The notes under the pieces: generated by a model
Databases searched by the model: none
Seen by the model: the letters and a program-made list of their open reading frames with translations, nothing else
Told to the model about the DNA's origin: nothing
Shown: positions 6,009 to 7,803 of the stretch, piece after piece
Layout: every line of letters starts with the position of its first letter
Numbering within the stretch: the first letter of the stretch is position 1
Origin: an uncultured beta proteobacterium
Lineage (GTDB): Bacteria > Pseudomonadota > Gammaproteobacteria > Burkholderiales > Rhodocyclaceae
Direction of reading: 5' to 3'
DNA: 7,803 bases
Assembly: GCA_903953145.1 (NCBI GenBank)
Contig: CAJBIL010000175.1
Location: 1-7,803 of the forward strand
Translations under genes and position numbers: made by a program

Positions 6009-7357
6009 GCAGCACAGCTCCGGCGCTCAGTCATCTGCCACGGCGCCTGGCAATCCAGCGCATTCGCCACGCTCAGGGCTGATTTCAGGCCATCTTCATG
6101 AAAACCGTAGCCGTTCCAAGCGCCACAAAACCAGATACCCCGCTGGCCGTTGAGCTGCTTGATTTCGCGTTGTGCAGCAATCGCAGCAGCATCGAAGACA
6201 GGATGTGCGTAATCGAACTCAGCGATCACCTTGTCACTCGCCGGTTCGCGCTGCGGATTCAGCGAAACCACCACCGGGGTTTTGAACGGCAAAGGTTGCA
6301 ACTGATTAATCAGATAGGAAACGCTGACCGGGCGTTGATCATTTGCGCTAGCTTCGCCCGAAATGTAATTCCAGGCCGACCAGAGTGCCGGGTTACGCGG
6401 CAACAAGGCGGGGTCGGTGTGCAGCACAGCGCGGTTCGGCGCATAGCGGATCGCCCCCAGCGTCTGGCGCACCTGCGGCGACGCACCATCGCCAAGAATC
6501 GCCAGCGCCTGATCGCTGTGGCAGGCAAAAACCACATGATCAAAATGCTCACTTAGCACCTCACCGTTATTGCCCTGAGAGGCAAGCAGGACGCCCTTCT
6601 TGCTCTGCTCGACGCCAAGCACCGGCGTATTAAGGCGCAGGTCGGCGATCTGCGAAATCAGCTTTTTGACATATTCGCGGCCGCCCCCCTGCACGGTGCG
6701 CCAGGCGGGCCGGTCAAAAACTTGCAGGAGGCCATGATTGCTGCAAAAACGCACAAAAGTAGCCAGCGGGTAATCAAGCATCTGGCCGGCCGGGCATGAC
6801 CAGATGGCCGCTGCCATTGGCAACAGATACCACTCTGCAAAGGGCTTCGAATAGCGGCCGGCCGCAAGAAAATCACGCAGACTGAGGCTATCGTCGGAAT
6901 GTGCTGCCATCCACGCGAGACTCTCGCGGTTGAAACGCAGGATGTCGGCCAGCATGCGCCAGAAATCCAGCCGCACAAGATTGCGCTTCTGCCCGAAAAC
7001 GGTCGCCAGATTACTGCCCGACCACTCCAGACGTGGCGAATCCAGACTGACCGCAAAAGTCATCTGCGTCTCAACGCTCGCCACGTCAAGATGTGCAAAA
7101 AGCGCGGTCAGATTGGGGTAAGTCTTGCTGTTGAAGACCAGAAACCCGGTATCTACGGGATGCGTGATGCCATCCACCGTGACATCTACCGTGTTGGTGT
7201 GGCCACCCGCATAACTGCCAGCCTCGAACAACGTAACCTTATGCTTTTGCCCAAGCAGCCAGGCGCTGGACAGACCTGAGATTCCGGCACCAATCACGGC
7301 AATGCGCTGTGCTCCCTGTCGAAGCATCGTGGCAGGCAATTCTGAAAGCGGACTCAT
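6005..7357 (-). CDS. FAD-dependent amine oxidase/desaturase-like flavoprotein (UfaD-like candidate)
   Basis: This 450-residue protein has an N-terminal Rossmann FAD site, RIAVIGAGISGLSSAWLL (18-35), ending in the ribose-binding acid LFEAG (E45). It continues into AGGHTNTVDV (50-59) and THPVDTGFLVFNSKTYPNL (65-83). The C-terminal flavin-contact segment is GIWFCGAWNGYGFHEDGL (407-424). This is the layout of the flavin amine-oxidase/phytoene-desaturase superfamily. The subgroup with GYGFHEDG is typically encoded with DUF1365 and Cfa-like genes. The likely role is two-electron oxidation (desaturation) of a modified acyl chain, by analogy with UfaD of furan fatty acid synthesis. That is inference from context. 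The ATG at 7357 overlaps the peroxidase stop as ATGA. A second Met at residue 11 (7327) would also leave the FAD motif intact, so the first ten residues are uncertain. Confidence 0.94.
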   Translation of the reverse strand: MSPLSELPATMLRQGAQRIAVIGAGISGLSSAWLLGQKHKVTLFEAGSYAGGHTNTVDVTVDGITHPVDTGFLVFNSKTYPNLTALFAHLDVASVETQMTFAVSLDSPRLEWSGSNLATVFGQKRNLVRLDFWRMLADILRFNRESLAWMAAHSDDSLSLRDFLAAGRYSKPFAEWYLLPMAAAIWSCPAGQMLDYPLATFVRFCSNHGLLQVFDRPAWRTVQGGGREYVKKLISQIADLRLNTPVLGVEQSKKGVLLASQGNNGEVLSEHFDHVVFACHSDQALAILGDGASPQVRQTLGAIRYAPNRAVLHTDPALLPRNPALWSAWNYISGEASANDQRPVSVSYLINQLQPLPFKTPVVVSLNPQREPASDKVIAEFDYAHPVFDAAAIAAQREIKQLNGQRGIWFCGAWNGYGFHEDGLKSALSVANALDCQAPWQMTERRSCAA

Positions 7358-7803
7358 TTTTTCAGGAAGCTTTCTATGGTCGCGAGCAACGCCTTGTCGT
7401 TTGGCGCGATGCTGCTGTCGAAACTCACGACCTGCCGACCACTGCGATCAATCAGATACTTGTGGAAATTCCACTGCGGTGATTTGCCGGTTTCCTTGGC
7501 TAGCTGTGCGTAGAACGGGCTCATGTCGCGCCCAACCACCTTGGCTTTGGCGAACATCGGGAACTGCACGCCATAAGTTAAACGGCAGAATTCTGCAATT
7601 TCAGCATTTGCGCCCGGCTCCTGTTCGCCAAAATCGTTGGACGGAAAGCCGACAACAACCAGGCCACGCGCCTTCATCTGCTCATAGAGTTTTTCCAGGC
7701 CGTCGTACTGCGATGTGTAGCCGCAATAGCTCGCAGTATTGACTACCAGCAATACCTTGCCCTGCCACTGACAAAGTGACTGCTGCTTGCCATCCTGAAG
7801 CAC
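7354..7803 (-). CDS. Glutathione peroxidase family protein (5' end beyond window)
   Basis: This reading frame enters from the right edge. 149 residues are visible, the first being Val, so the start codon is outside, probably by about 10 residues given the family length near 160. The motifs are complete: VVNTASYCGYTSQYDGL with the peroxidatic Cys at visible residue 27, FPSNDFGEQEPG with the catalytic Gln (61), and WNFHKYLID with Trp111 and Asn112. A second Cys at 73 in FCRLTYGVQFPMF sits 46 residues after the first, the spacing of the Cys36/Cys82 pair in yeast Gpx3. This suggests a thioredoxin-dependent two-Cys mechanism. It reduces hydroperoxides, probably including lipid hydroperoxides, in the cytoplasm. 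It is a Cys enzyme, with no in-frame TGA for selenocysteine at the active site. It overlaps the FAD gene by 4 bases, so it belongs to the same transcript, and the promoter should lie just upstream or further right. Confidence 0.95.
   Translation of the reverse strand: MLQDGKQQSLCQWQGKVLLVVNTASYCGYTSQYDGLEKLYEQMKARGLVVVGFPSNDFGEQEPGANAEIAEFCRLTYGVQFPMFAKAKVVGRDMSPFYAQLAKETGKSPQWNFHKYLIDRSGRQVVSFDSSIAPNDKALLATIESFLKK

Noticed and set aside
1..7803. CRISPR arrays, tRNA or rRNA genes and intact insertion sequences
   Set aside because: I saw no regularly spaced repeats, no cloverleaf or rRNA-like stretches and no transposase. Nearly all of the window is occupied by coupled coding genes.

Overview
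The window reads as one long, leftward gene cluster on the minus strand. It runs from the right edge to about position 375 and meets the end of an unrelated rightward gene at the left edge. The base composition is GC-rich. Combined with the gene set, this suggests a betaproteobacterium (Rhodocyclales- or Neisseriales-like). The taxonomic call is inference from gene content and recalled family resemblance, not from a marker gene.

Layout. Positions 2-178 (+) hold the C-terminal part of a HigA-type XRE-family antitoxin. Positions 179-374 are a short non-coding gap with an imperfect palindrome and a hairpin terminator between the two converging genes. From right to left, the minus-strand cluster encodes: a glutathione peroxidase (5' end outside the window), an FAD-dependent amine-oxidase-like desaturase, a DUF1365 protein, a cyclopropane-synthase-family SAM methyltransferase, a secreted chalcone-isomerase-like protein, a 12-helix GPH/MFS transporter, a DUF3833 lipoprotein, a short-chain dehydrogenase and a SnoaL/NTF2-like protein. 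Seven successive junctions overlap by 1 or 4 bases (ATGA, GTGA or TGATG). The last junction is an 11-base gap if the ATG start is used. This spacing argues for one translationally coupled transcript. Its promoter is not in the window and should lie upstream of the peroxidase, beyond position 7803.

How the genes work together. The combination of Cfa-like methyltransferase, FAD oxidoreductase, DUF1365, MFS, DUF3833, CHI-like, SDR and SnoaL-like proteins resembles the gene set often found with an ECF sigma factor and its ChrR anti-sigma factor. That system responds to singlet oxygen and photo-oxidative stress. Parts of it make methylated or furan-containing fatty acids from membrane phospholipid acyl chains (the Ufa pathway known from Rhodobacter). 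The methyltransferase here lacks two residues that hold bicarbonate in E. coli Cfa, which fits methylation without cyclopropane formation. A plausible model is that acyl chains are methylated and then desaturated or oxidised in the membrane. The peroxidase would remove lipid hydroperoxides, and the transporter, lipoprotein and CHI-like protein would act in the envelope. The pathway assignment is inference. The individual family calls are much firmer.
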